A DNA stretch of 64,000 bases from Fibrobacter sp. UWB10 (GTDB lineage Bacteria; Fibrobacterota; Fibrobacteria; Fibrobacterales; Fibrobacteraceae), in the NCBI RefSeq assembly GCF_900182935.1, contig NZ_FXUE01000003.1, positions 62,001 to 126,000 on the forward strand, in the 5' to 3' direction. The notes under the pieces were generated by a model that searched no databases, was not told the origin of the DNA, and saw nothing but the letters and a program-made list of their open reading frames with translations. Both the position numbers and the translations under genes were made by a program. Of this stretch, positions 18,632 to 26,439 are shown in pieces (position 1 is the stretch's first letter; every line of letters starts with the position of its first letter).

Positions 18632-19534
18632 ATGAGGATGAGCGTGAAATCGGGGGCTGTCCTTCCGCTAGTTCTTGGAATCTTGTTGGCGGTTACGTTC
18701 CTGCTGACATCGCTATTGCAAATGCCGGGCGGCGTGCGTCGGATTGCCATGCGAAGCGTCCAAAAGCAGCAGCGAATCTACGATGCCGAATCGGCTCTAA
18801 TCGCGTACCTGGAAGGCTTTCCGGAGGGCTATTTCAAGTTCCCGAAGGTCGAACGCGGAAGGCTTGGCCCGTGGGCGGAATTGTCTGCATCGGTAGATTC
18901 TAGCCGGAGTATTCATGTGCTCGCGGGAATTGCCTGCGACAGCGCCTGCAATATGCTCAAATCACCTAAACTCCGGCGTGAAATTTATGAGGGCTTCAAG
19001 CAACAGCTGAATCAAGAAATCATGCTGGTCAAGCCCCCGCTTAAGCTCGAAATCAAGTCGGGTAACCGGCGCATTTCCTATCAAAATGCCGGGCGTATTC
19101 CTTCGAAGGCTTTGCAAGTTCTCGATGGCGATTTAACGCTCGATTTGGAAGGCAAAATTCCTTCAGGCCGATTCATCGCCGATGGCTCCGTCGAGATTCG
19201 CGGAAATGCTGAGTATGATACGCTTCGCGTGTACGCCCGCGGTCCTATTTATATACGCGGTTCTCTTCTGCGAGGCTCTGTCAAAATCAGGTTCCTCGAA
19301 GCCTTTAGCGAAGACCGCATCGAGATTTCTTCGGGCGTGGAATTCTCGGGCGTCGCCATCGCGCGGCACGAAGTCGCTTTCCCGAATGGGGCGGACAAGG
19401 TGATGATGCTTTACCCCTCGTTTGTGATGGCGGCGGAATCGGCGAACTTGCCGCTAGACTTAAAACTGGATTCCGTCTTGATTCCTGACTTTATTGCCGG
19501 CGACTTGCAACTTTTCCAATGGAGCCTGCAATGA
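18632..19534 (+). CDS. GspK/PilX-like minor pseudopilin
   Basis: This 300-residue protein starts with a short basic segment and a long hydrophobic helix (GAVLPLVLGILLAVTFLLTSLLQMP), as in PilX/GspK-type proteins of pseudopilus tips. The rest is soluble with a Cys pair (ACDSACN) and beta-helix-like repeats (IPSGRFIADGSVEIRGNAEY, IYIRGSLLRGSVKIRF) similar to bactofilin-like or parallel-beta folds. It ends in an ATGA overlap with the next pseudopilin. A GspK role at the pilus tip is inferred from position and the leader; the C-terminal half is not typical. Confidence 0.55.
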   Translation: MRMSVKSGAVLPLVLGILLAVTFLLTSLLQMPGGVRRIAMRSVQKQQRIYDAESALIAYLEGFPEGYFKFPKVERGRLGPWAELSASVDSSRSIHVLAGIACDSACNMLKSPKLRREIYEGFKQQLNQEIMLVKPPLKLEIKSGNRRISYQNAGRIPSKALQVLDGDLTLDLEGKIPSGRFIADGSVEIRGNAEYDTLRVYARGPIYIRGSLLRGSVKIRFLEAFSEDRIEISSGVEFSGVAIARHEVAFPNGADKVMMLYPSFVMAAESANLPLDLKLDSVLIPDFIAGDLQLFQWSLQ

Positions 19535-19902
19535 TTGCTGAGAATGCGAAAGCGGGTTTCACCTTGATGGAGGTTTGCGTGGCGCTAGCGGTGCTTTCTG
19601 CGGGCGTTCTTGTGTTCGGGCGGTACTTGGACGGCTTTAATCGCGTTCGGATGCTGGAACGCCAGCATGCGAATGCGGCCATTGTCGCGGCCCAAGCGGT
19701 GGAGCATTTCGTGCAATATCCGCCGGAATGTCGCGATGCGACCTTTGCTTTCGGGGCGCTTGCAGACTCGATTCAGGTTACCCTTCAAACAATCCCAGGC
19801 CCGAGGCAAATCGTCTGGCTGAATGCGTTCGTTGTCACGCCTAGTGTGCGGACCACCCCTAAAGCACCTGTTTTTCGGAGGATTGTTCGATGCGCTCGGT
19901 GA
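19531..19902 (+). CDS. GspI-like pseudopilin
   Basis: This 123-residue protein has a class III signal peptide, AKAGFTLMEVCVALAVLSAGVLVF, cleaved by prepilin peptidase after Gly, with the conserved Glu at +5. Length and MEVxVALAVLS fit GspI-type minor pseudopilins. It overlaps both neighbours (ATGA with the GspK-like gene, 13 bases with the next pseudopilin). The prepilin peptidase, the GspE ATPase and the GspF platform are not in the window. Confidence 0.7.
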   Translation: MIAENAKAGFTLMEVCVALAVLSAGVLVFGRYLDGFNRVRMLERQHANAAIVAAQAVEHFVQYPPECRDATFAFGALADSIQVTLQTIPGPRQIVWLNAFVVTPSVRTTPKAPVFRRIVRCAR

Positions 19903-20099
19903 ATGGTTTTACCCTGATAGAGCTCTTGGTTGCGGTGGTGGCGGCCTCAATCGTGTCGCTTGTAGCGCTCCAGGTGTATGGGAGCTACCACAGGCTTTAC
20001 CTGCACTTGTACGGCGAATACCAAAAAGAAACCGCCGCAATCCTTGAAGATTTGCGGCGGATAAATCCGTATGATTTAGGGCCTTGTCTTAGGCGGTAG
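19890..20099 (+). CDS. Very short GspJ-like pseudopilin
   Basis: This 69-residue protein opens with NGFTLIELLVAVVAASIVSLVAL, the classic class III prepilin leader and helix with Glu at +5. Typical GspJ proteins are about 200 residues, so the globular domain is absent; it is a headless pseudopilin or a truncated gene. Its last 11 bases overlap the 3' end of the convergent glycosyltransferase gene. The frame has no visible disruption before the stop. Confidence 0.6.
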   Translation: MRSVNGFTLIELLVAVVAASIVSLVALQVYGSYHRLYLHLYGEYQKETAAILEDLRRINPYDLGPCLRR

Positions 20100-21654
20100 C
20101 CTTTTCTGCCTTGGCGGCAGCCTTTTCAGCGGCGCGAGCCTTGTGCATTTCGAAGAGGTTGCCGATGTAGTGCATGAAGGAAAGCACGCTCACCGAGAGG
20201 AAACCGACGGAATAGAGGGCGAGGAACGGTCCGATAATGAACTTCTGCGCACCGATGTATTCCAAAAGACCGAAGATGCAGTAGACGCCAACACCGAGTT
20301 CAACAACAGCCTGCCACGGGAACTTCTGGGCATAGTGGCTCTTGGCCTTTTTCTTGGAACCGCCGCTCTTCGGGGTGCGGACAAAGCTGCCCTTGGCGCC
20401 GATTACGGCAGAGAACACGGCGCGGGAGTTGCTGACTGCAATGCCGACACCCAGAGCCATGAGGATGGGGAGGCTGAGCAAGCGAATCTTCCAACCGGTG
20501 TAGCCGGAGCAGCGCTGTGCGACAAAGTAAAGAACAGAAGGGGCAATAGCAGCGAGGAAGATAAAGCTGAAACCGACGGTGTAGGCCCAGGTCGGCAGGT
20601 GTGCGACCGGTTCAAAGAAGGCGAGCAACGGCCAAGCACAGAGGGCGGTAAAGAGCATGCAGGGGTGAATGGAGTAGTGCGTCGTGTGGAGGATGGCGCC
20701 AATCTTTACGCGGAGAGGAACCTTGGCCTTGAGCACGCGCGGCAAAATCTTGATTGCGGTCTGGATAGAACCCTTTGCCCAGCGGAACTGCTGTGCCTTG
20801 AAGGCGTTGATGTCGTTGGGGAGTTCGGCCGGAACGATCACGTCAAACACGAACTTCATCTTCCAACCAGCGAGCTGAGAACGGTAAGAAAGGTCCATGT
20901 CTTCGGTCAGGGTGTCGCCTTCCCAGCCGCCACCGCCGTAGATGGCCTGCTTGCGCCATACGCCTGCGGTACCGTTGAAGTTCATGAAGAGCTTGCCCCA
21001 GCTACGTGCGGACTGTTCCACCACGAAGTGGCCGTCGATACCGATAGACTGAGCGAGCGTAAGACCGGATTCGGTGCGGTTCAAGTGGCCCCAGCGACCC
21101 TGGACCAGGCCAATCTGATCGTCCATAACCAGGTAGGGGATGGTCTTGAGGAGGAAGTCCTTCTCGGGGACGAAGTCGGCGTCGAAAATAGCGAGGAATT
21201 CACCCTTGGCAACCTGCATGGCTTCTTTAAGAGCGCCAGCCTTGAATTCGGAACGGTTGGTACGGTGAATCAGCTTAATGTCATAGCCCTTGGCGGCGAG
21301 TTCTGCAACTTTCTTCTTGGCAACTTCGTAGCATTCGTCGGTAGAGTCGTCAAGAACCTGAATTTCGTGCTTGTCCTTGGGATAGTCGATGGCGCAGACG
21401 GCTTCGAGCAGGCGTTCTACGCAGTTTGCTTCGTTAAAAACGGGAAGCTGGGTGGTGACCTGCGGGAGTTCATCCATGGAGTGTTCGCGGTAGAACTGCA
21501 GGATCTTTTTGCGGTCAGAAAGACGTGTCGTGCGGCTATTCTTGAGGAATAGATAGATGCTATAGTAACAGCTAAAACCATAAATGACAAGCCCGATGCC
21601 TGCGATCACATAGACAACGAACATGATGTCGAGTAGGATTGTACTGATTGCCAT
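20089..21654 (-). CDS. Processive GT2 family glycosyltransferase (cellulose-synthase/CslA-like)
   Basis: This 521-residue membrane glycosyltransferase has an N-terminal helix, a GT2 core with VQVLDDST-type (QVLDDSTDE), DADF, TEDMDLSYRSQ and QQFRWAKGS (QxxRW) motifs, and four to five C-terminal helices. These are the D, DxD, TED and QxxRW signatures of processive beta-glycan synthases such as glucomannan or cellulose synthases. The Ala/Lys-rich tail is unusual. The product is not determined; a capsule or storage beta-glucan is plausible. The ATG at 21654 is chosen because the longer frame upstream has no membrane or catalytic features and overlaps the divergent gene. Confidence 0.85.
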   Translation of the reverse strand: MAISTILLDIMFVVYVIAGIGLVIYGFSCYYSIYLFLKNSRTTRLSDRKKILQFYREHSMDELPQVTTQLPVFNEANCVERLLEAVCAIDYPKDKHEIQVLDDSTDECYEVAKKKVAELAAKGYDIKLIHRTNRSEFKAGALKEAMQVAKGEFLAIFDADFVPEKDFLLKTIPYLVMDDQIGLVQGRWGHLNRTESGLTLAQSIGIDGHFVVEQSARSWGKLFMNFNGTAGVWRKQAIYGGGGWEGDTLTEDMDLSYRSQLAGWKMKFVFDVIVPAELPNDINAFKAQQFRWAKGSIQTAIKILPRVLKAKVPLRVKIGAILHTTHYSIHPCMLFTALCAWPLLAFFEPVAHLPTWAYTVGFSFIFLAAIAPSVLYFVAQRCSGYTGWKIRLLSLPILMALGVGIAVSNSRAVFSAVIGAKGSFVRTPKSGGSKKKAKSHYAQKFPWQAVVELGVGVYCIFGLLEYIGAQKFIIGPFLALYSVGFLSVSVLSFMHYIGNLFEMHKARAAEKAAAKAEKATA

Positions 21655-21706
21655 AAAACCGTATAACCTATATGTAAAACCTTTTGCTCCATTCGGAACT
21701 TGGGGC

Positions 21707-21714
21707 CAAATATA
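21707..21714 (-). promoter_or_regulatory. TATATTTG promoter box of the glycosyltransferase
   Basis: On the minus strand TATATTTG lies about 52 bases before the glycosyltransferase ATG. A second TATATTTG on the same strand is at 21770-21777. Confidence 0.4.
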
Positions 21715-21784
21715 GAAACCCAACGCGAAGTTTGCTACATTAAGCCACAGATTTAATGAAAAATTTATCAAATATAGGCGCCCA

Positions 21785-22315
21785 ATGTCTGTAAAAAACG
21801 AAAAACATGCACTTGAAAAGTGGATGGATGCCCAAAAGGGGACTCCTGGCTTCGAAGTAGCCCTCCGGAGGCTAATTTCGTTCGCCTGTTCGGAGTGGTT
21901 TAGACGAGATAATGCTGTGCCTGTAGCCCCGGACGAGGCCCTTGCGCGCGTGCTTGCGACCGATTTGCCGGAATACCCTCTTGGAAAATGGTTGGACTCG
22001 CCTGCGAGGTTCGCCCCCGAAATTGCCGATTTTTGCGAAAAAACGAAGGTTGACCCCTTGCCGGCGGCTCTAAAGGGAACGTTTCCGGAACGACTGGACC
22101 TGCGTGGGGTAGTTTGTCCGAACAACGCGATGCGGAGTCGACTCGTGATGTCGGGGCTGCCTGAAGGGGCGGAACTTGAAATCTACCTGGACGACGGTTC
22201 GCCTATAGAGAATGTACCGGGAGCATTGGTTGCCGACGGTCATATTGTCAAAAATAGGCAAAAAAAAGACGGTTTTTGGTCGATTTCTGTGGTCAAAAGG
22301 CCTTCAAGAGTGTAG
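21785..22315 (+). CDS. TusA-like sulfurtransferase-domain protein with N-terminal extension
   Basis: This 176-residue protein has a C-terminal TusA/SirA-like domain beginning about residue 100: RLDLRGVVCPNNAMRSRLVM, then GAELEIYLDDGSPIENVPGAL. The conserved Cys of CPxx is present, although the usual Pro after it is replaced (CPNN). The first 100 residues are a soluble domain (EKWMDAQKGTPGFEVALRR, then SEWFRR) that I do not recognise. TusA proteins relay sulfur as a persulfide in tRNA thiolation or molybdenum cofactor assembly; the partner here is unknown. The gene is divergent from the glycosyltransferase and 12 bases upstream of the next gene. Confidence 0.7.
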   Translation: MSVKNEKHALEKWMDAQKGTPGFEVALRRLISFACSEWFRRDNAVPVAPDEALARVLATDLPEYPLGKWLDSPARFAPEIADFCEKTKVDPLPAALKGTFPERLDLRGVVCPNNAMRSRLVMSGLPEGAELEIYLDDGSPIENVPGALVADGHIVKNRQKKDGFWSISVVKRPSRV

Positions 22316-22327
22316 ATTATATATGTA

Positions 22328-22912
22328 ATGGAAAACAGGATACTGATTATAGGCGACGAACTTTTCGGAGAACAGGGCGAGGCTGCCAACCGCTTTGCTG
22401 AAATACTCCTCTGTCGTGAAGCCAACAGACCTGTCCAGTTTTCCATAAACGCGCCTGCCCCCCAGACACTGCAGCAACTTTATGACCGAGCCTCGGCCGA
22501 CATTATCGGCAAGAAGGCCGGGCGAATTATAGTTGGTCTTGGGCTCAAGGAACTCAAGCGCGGCGGAAAGGACTACATGGGTGTCTTTACCGCCTACGAA
22601 ACGCTTGCGAACGAAATCTTGAACAAGACGCTTGTTCCCGTGCATTTTTTGACCATTCCCGAAGACATGTTCCCGGTGGCGCCTTCGCAGTTGACGGCGT
22701 TGAACGAACTGATTCGTGGTTTGCAGGCCAAAGATGAAAAGCGCGTGAAAATTTTCGATTTTGCTGCCTATGTGGCGGATTTCAAGGAAAAGCAACTCGA
22801 ACGCGGCAAGTTCGGCCGTAGCCTGTATAACGAAGACGGTGGCCCGACCTCTATATGCAACACGTTCATGGCGCTTTACCTGTATGATTGTGTAATTAAA
22901 GAAATGAAATAA
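22328..22912 (+). CDS. SGNH/GDSL-hydrolase-like conserved protein
   Basis: This 194-residue cytoplasmic protein begins MENRILIIGDELFGEQG, reminiscent of block I of SGNH hydrolases, but the nucleophilic Ser is replaced by Glu (GDE instead of GDS). Later AGRIIVGLGLKEL resembles block III, and the C-terminus has GGPTSICNTFMALYLYDCVI. Catalytic activity as a hydrolase is doubtful without Ser. It sits between the TusA-domain gene and a zinc-ribbon gene, probably in one operon. The function is unknown. Confidence 0.5.
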   Translation: MENRILIIGDELFGEQGEAANRFAEILLCREANRPVQFSINAPAPQTLQQLYDRASADIIGKKAGRIIVGLGLKELKRGGKDYMGVFTAYETLANEILNKTLVPVHFLTIPEDMFPVAPSQLTALNELIRGLQAKDEKRVKIFDFAAYVADFKEKQLERGKFGRSLYNEDGGPTSICNTFMALYLYDCVIKEMK

Positions 22913-22924
22913 AGGAAGGATACC

Positions 22925-23260
22925 ATGAGCTTGACAGACGATCATTTCGCACGCAAGATTGCAGCCCAGAGCAAGGCCTGGGAAGACACCGGTGACGCTC
23001 CCAAGAAGGAACGCAAGCGCGAACCCGCAGAACCCAAGATGGGTGTTTGCGACAAGTGCAAGAAAGAGGCTCTGCTTCGCCCGTACCGCTTTAAGGAAAC
23101 GAGCGTCAGCAATGGTGCTGCAAGCTTTGGAACCGTGACCAAGCACCTTTGCGAAGACTGCGCTCCCAAATCTCGCGCCCAGAAGGATGCCGAGGTTCCG
23201 CAGCTCGACAAGAAGCAGCTGAAGAACTTGATGCGCTCTGCAAGAAAGGCATTAAGATAA
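22925..23260 (+). CDS. Small zinc-ribbon protein
   Basis: This 111-residue protein has a charged N-terminal half and two CxxC knuckles (CDKCKKEA near residue 42 and CEDCAPKS near 76), a spacing that fits a zinc ribbon. The C-terminus is a basic helix (KKQLKNLMRSARKALR), suggesting nucleic-acid or ribosome contact. It starts after a clear AAGGAAGG ribosome binding site and is followed by a terminator. The specific role is not known. Confidence 0.65.
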   Translation: MSLTDDHFARKIAAQSKAWEDTGDAPKKERKREPAEPKMGVCDKCKKEALLRPYRFKETSVSNGAASFGTVTKHLCEDCAPKSRAQKDAEVPQLDKKQLKNLMRSARKALR

Positions 23261-23315
23261 CCGCTCGGCTCTATCGCATAAACAAGAATGTGATATCGCC
23301 TCGCTCTCGCGAACA

Positions 23316-23341
23316 CGCCCGGTTAATACCGGGCGTTTTTC
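23316..23341 (+). terminator. Rho-independent terminator
   Basis: CGCCCGG and CCGGGCG pair around TTAATA, followed by TTTTT. It ends the TusA/zinc-ribbon transcript. Confidence 0.85.
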
Positions 23342-23373
23342 GCTCACAAAGACCGCTCGATTCTATCGCTTTT

Positions 23374-23410
23374 ATAAAAAAACGGCCCTGGCAAACGCCA
23401 GGGTCGTTTG
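23374..23410 (-). terminator. Rho-independent terminator of amtB
   Basis: On the minus strand CCCTGGCG and its complement (CGCCAGGG on +) pair around a short loop, followed by a run of seven T. It lies 29 bases after the amtB stop. Confidence 0.85.
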
Positions 23411-23438
23411 ATGTATCCGTTTTGCTAGAGTGTATGGA

Positions 23439-24713
23439 TTACATGTTGCTGAAGATTTGGAATCCGCTGTAAGATTCTTGGCCGTGTTCGCTTTGGTCGA
23501 GGCCGCGGAGTTCTTGACGTTCGGTAACGCGGAGGCCCATGGTCTTCTTAATGGCGTAGAAGATGAGGCTAGCTGCACCGAAGCAGGGAACCGCGTAAGC
23601 GATCACGCCGATGGCCTGAGTGCCGAGGGTGTAGTCGCCAGTGATATCGAAGATACCGACAGCGAGCGTACCCCACACACCGTTTACCAGGTGAACCGAG
23701 AGAGCACCGACCGGGTCATCCAAGTGCAGGCGGTCGAACATGAAGACTGCACCGACTACGAGCACACCAGCGATGGCACCGATAATCCAAGAAGAAAGCG
23801 GGGAAACCACGTCTGCACCGGCAGTGATAGCGACGAGGCCTGCAAGGCAGCCGTTGAGGGCCATGGTGGCGTCCGGCTTCTTCGAAACAATCCAGCTCGT
23901 GAGCGTTGCGGTAATGATACCTGCGACAGCGGCGAGGTTCGTGGTCACGAGAATCCAGCTAGTAGCCTTCGGGTCGCCGGAGAGAGCAGAACCGGCGTTG
24001 AATCCCCACCAACCGAACCACAGCATGAACACACCGATGGTTGCGAGCGGAATGTTGTGGGCCGGAATAGCGTGCACCTTACCGCCGACATACTTACCGA
24101 TACGCGGTCCAAGGATCATGACGCCAGCGAGAGCTGCCCAACCACCCACGGAGTGAACCAGGGTAGAACCGGCGAGGTCATGGAAACCGGCCTTGCCGAT
24201 GGAAGAAAGCCAGCCACCGCCCCATGTCCAGCTACCCACGATGGGGTAGACGAAGGCCACGTAGATGATGGTGAAGACGAGGAAGGAGTTCAGCTTCACA
24301 CGTTCGGCGACAGCGCCAGAGACAATGGTAGCCGCGGTTGCTGCAAACATCGCCTGGAACAACCAGTCGGTGAAGAGGGTGAAGTGACCGTTGTAGGCGG
24401 CGGTGAACTTAGAGGGGTCAGCCCAGTCACCGATGCCGAATCCGGCAAATCCAAGTACACCGGAGATCGCGTTGAACGTTCCGGGGTACATGAGGGCAAA
24501 GCCGATGGCGGCGTACATCGTGATACCTATGGCGGGAACCGCGATGTTTTTGAAAGCGACGTTGGCCGCGCACTTGGCACGAACAAGACCCGCTTCGACA
24601 CAGGCAAAGCCCAGGCCCATGATGAACACCAGCATGGCGCTAATCATGATCCAAATGTTTTCTGTCATAAAGATGGCGTCGCTGACAGGTACGACAGTTG
24701 CTGCTTCGTTCAT
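23439..24713 (-). CDS. amtB: Ammonium transporter AmtB
   Basis: This 424-residue protein has eleven or so membrane helices and the Amt family signature: DLAGSTLVHSVGGWAAL with the first pore His (near 186), and GALSVHLVNGVWGTLAVG with the second (near 340). AmtB conducts ammonium as NH3 plus a proton through the inner membrane and is blocked by unmodified PII. It lies 31 bases downstream of glnK on the same strand, a conserved pairing, and is probably transcribed from the sigma-54 promoter upstream of glnK. A strong terminator follows. Confidence 0.97.
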   Translation of the reverse strand: MNEAATVVPVSDAIFMTENIWIMISAMLVFIMGLGFACVEAGLVRAKCAANVAFKNIAVPAIGITMYAAIGFALMYPGTFNAISGVLGFAGFGIGDWADPSKFTAAYNGHFTLFTDWLFQAMFAATAATIVSGAVAERVKLNSFLVFTIIYVAFVYPIVGSWTWGGGWLSSIGKAGFHDLAGSTLVHSVGGWAALAGVMILGPRIGKYVGGKVHAIPAHNIPLATIGVFMLWFGWWGFNAGSALSGDPKATSWILVTTNLAAVAGIITATLTSWIVSKKPDATMALNGCLAGLVAITAGADVVSPLSSWIIGAIAGVLVVGAVFMFDRLHLDDPVGALSVHLVNGVWGTLAVGIFDITGDYTLGTQAIGVIAYAVPCFGAASLIFYAIKKTMGLRVTERQELRGLDQSEHGQESYSGFQIFSNM

Positions 24714-24744
24714 TGTTTAAATTCCTTGTGTTGATTTGTTTGAA

Positions 24745-25086
24745 TTATCCGATTGCCTCGGGGCCAGTTTCGCCGGTGCGGATACGGATGCACTGTTCGA
24801 GTTCCGTGACGAAAATCTTGCCGTCGCCGATGGCGCCTGTACGTGCGCCCTTGATGATGGCGTCAATACAGGGCTTGACAAATTCGTCGTTCACTGCAAT
24901 CTTCAAACAGATCTTTTTGAGCAGATTAACCTCGGTCACCACGCCACGGAAACGTTGGTTGTAACCGCGCTGCTGACCGCAGCCAAGCACGTTCGTGACA
25001 GACATCTTGTAGATCTTGTTTTCGTAAAGTTCTTGCTTTACGATGTTTAATCGTTCGGGTTGGATGTAAGCTGTGATTAGCTTCAT
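24745..25086 (-). CDS. glnK: PII signal protein GlnK, lacking the uridylylation Tyr
   Basis: This 113-residue PII protein senses ATP/ADP, 2-oxoglutarate and nitrogen status and gates AmtB. The B-loop [14 protein letters not shown] and C-terminal IRTGETG are standard. The T-loop reads [20 protein letters not shown]: position 46 is Phe and position 51 is Thr, where canonical GlnB/GlnK has Tyr46 and the uridylylated Tyr51. Direct uridylylation by GlnD at residue 51 is therefore not possible. The gene heads the glnK-amtB operon; its ATG at 25086 lies about 35 bases from the predicted sigma-54 start site. Confidence 0.95.
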   Translation of the reverse strand: MKLITAYIQPERLNIVKQELYENKIYKMSVTNVLGCGQQRGYNQRFRGVVTEVNLLKKICLKIAVNDEFVKPCIDAIIKGARTGAIGDGKIFVTELEQCIRIRTGETGPEAIG

Positions 25087-25442
25087 GTTCCTATCCTTTG
25101 TTAGGGTTTGTTTCTTGTTTTGCCCAACCTATTGCAAATGTCGTGCCAAAATTTGGAGAAAGGCGAAAAATGCCCGATTTTGATGAAAAATCACTAAAAA
25201 AGCCCCTGAAAATGAAAATGGAATGATGGGCTGGACTGCTAATCGGGGGCCGGTTACAGATTTTGCTTTTACAAATTTGGGAGAGAATTCAAATAATGTA
25301 AAGCCTGTTTTGTAAAAAACATTTTAAAGAACTTTTCTTTTGCTGTTGAATTTTGTATGCAAAAAAAGTTACATTTAGTTTGCACGTTGATTTCATAAGA
25401 AATTAACATAGAAGAACAATAACACTATTTATGGAGTTCCCT
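25087..25442. other. Intergenic region between divergent glnK and barrel gene
   Basis: No gene is seen in these 356 bases. The left part holds the glnK sigma-54 promoter; the right part holds a TACATTTAG promoter-like box at 25370-25378. The middle is AT-rich with no hairpin I could support. Confidence 0.6.
25132..25148 (-). promoter_or_regulatory. Sigma-54 promoter of glnK-amtB
   Basis: On the minus strand the sequence is TGGCACGACATTTGCAA, matching the -24/-12 consensus TGGCACG-N4-TTGCA exactly. The ATG of glnK follows 45 bases downstream of the box. No enhancer-binding site could be assigned. Confidence 0.85.
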
Positions 25443-26363
25443 ATGAAGAACATCTTTTTCGCCTCGTTAGTCGCCGTTCTTGGCCTGGGGGTACAGTCTT
25501 TTGCCCAGGATGACGATTATGCTCAGGATCAGGATGATCAGGTCGAATACGCCACCAAGACCGCATCCTATGATACTGAAGAAGACGATGGTTACGGCAA
25601 TCCTGTACAGCCGCAGGAAGAACCTGCTGCAGTGCGTACTGAAACTCAGACGCAGTCCAGCAATTCTTCTTCTGGCAATCCCTTCTTTGACAAGGCTTTC
25701 AACCTCGCTTGGCGCTTGGGTATCGGCTTTAACGGCTTGCACGATACGCCGGAGGCTAGTGAATACACTAAGCTTGGCGCGGAAGACCCCAACGATGGTT
25801 GGGCAGGCGCTAATGTTGAACTCGGTCTTTTCTCCCAGATTCACATTAACTCCATGTTCAGCATTGTTCCGGAACTCCAGTTCACCTTCCGTTTCCTTTC
25901 TCAGACTCAGGATGAATTCTACACCTGGTACTATGGTTATGTGAAGGAAGAATTGAACCTTTACATCTTCGACCTCGATATTCCGGTGACCTTCCGTTTC
26001 AACCCGGTTCACTTCTTCTATGTTGAAGCTGGTGCTCAGCTCGCCTTCAACTTGGGTAGCGGCAGCGATCGCACTTGGAGCGATGCCGATGGTAAGGAAA
26101 TCACTTCTGATGACACGGACTTCAACTGGTCTTCTGAATCGATGTTCGTTTCCTTGGTGTTCGGCCTCGGTGCAACCTTCGAAATGCACAACAAGAACTA
26201 CGATGTCGGTCTCCGCGTTGTCTATGACTTGACCAACCTCCATAAGGACAACAAGGATCTGGTTTATCCGCCCAATTCTACCGCTACTACCCAGCCCGCT
26301 GTTATCGAAAACAACTCTAAGGTTTGGGCCGTTCAGCTCGTGATTGGCTACTGGTTCCTGTAA
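25443..26363 (+). CDS. Outer-membrane beta-barrel protein
   Basis: This 306-residue protein has signal MKNIFFASLVAVLGLGVQSFAQ followed by an acidic, low-complexity stretch (residues about 23-75). The remainder shows alternating hydrophobic strands ending with aromatic Phe/Leu (VWAVQLVIGYWFL), typical of an OmpA/OmpW-like eight-stranded barrel. The acidic N-terminal segment might face the cell exterior or bind peptidoglycan; this is inferred. The start at 25443 has GGAG upstream and directly begins the signal peptide. A strong terminator follows. Confidence 0.75.
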   Translation: MKNIFFASLVAVLGLGVQSFAQDDDYAQDQDDQVEYATKTASYDTEEDDGYGNPVQPQEEPAAVRTETQTQSSNSSSGNPFFDKAFNLAWRLGIGFNGLHDTPEASEYTKLGAEDPNDGWAGANVELGLFSQIHINSMFSIVPELQFTFRFLSQTQDEFYTWYYGYVKEELNLYIFDLDIPVTFRFNPVHFFYVEAGAQLAFNLGSGSDRTWSDADGKEITSDDTDFNWSSESMFVSLVFGLGATFEMHNKNYDVGLRVVYDLTNLHKDNKDLVYPPNSTATTQPAVIENNSKVWAVQLVIGYWFL

Positions 26364-26381
26364 TAAGGTCTTGTATCTGAC

Positions 26382-26418
26382 AAAAAAGAAGCCTCCGCAA
26401 AGGAGGCTTCTTTTTTTT
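26382..26418. terminator. Bidirectional rho-independent terminator
   Basis: AAGAAGCCTCC/GGAGGCTTCTT with a GCAAA loop, A-run left and T-run right. It separates the barrel gene from the convergent VWA lipoprotein. Confidence 0.9.
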
Positions 26419-26439
26419 GGTTGTTGCGTAAATTTTGAA

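Noticed and set aside
20143-21552. A 469-residue open frame on + opposite the glycosyltransferase
   Set aside because: Antisense shadow; the minus gene has D, DxD, TED and QxxRW motifs.
22328-22912. Calling this protein an active GDSL esterase
   Set aside because: The nucleophile position is Glu, not Ser, and the catalytic Asp-His block is not visible, so only a fold-level resemblance is stated.
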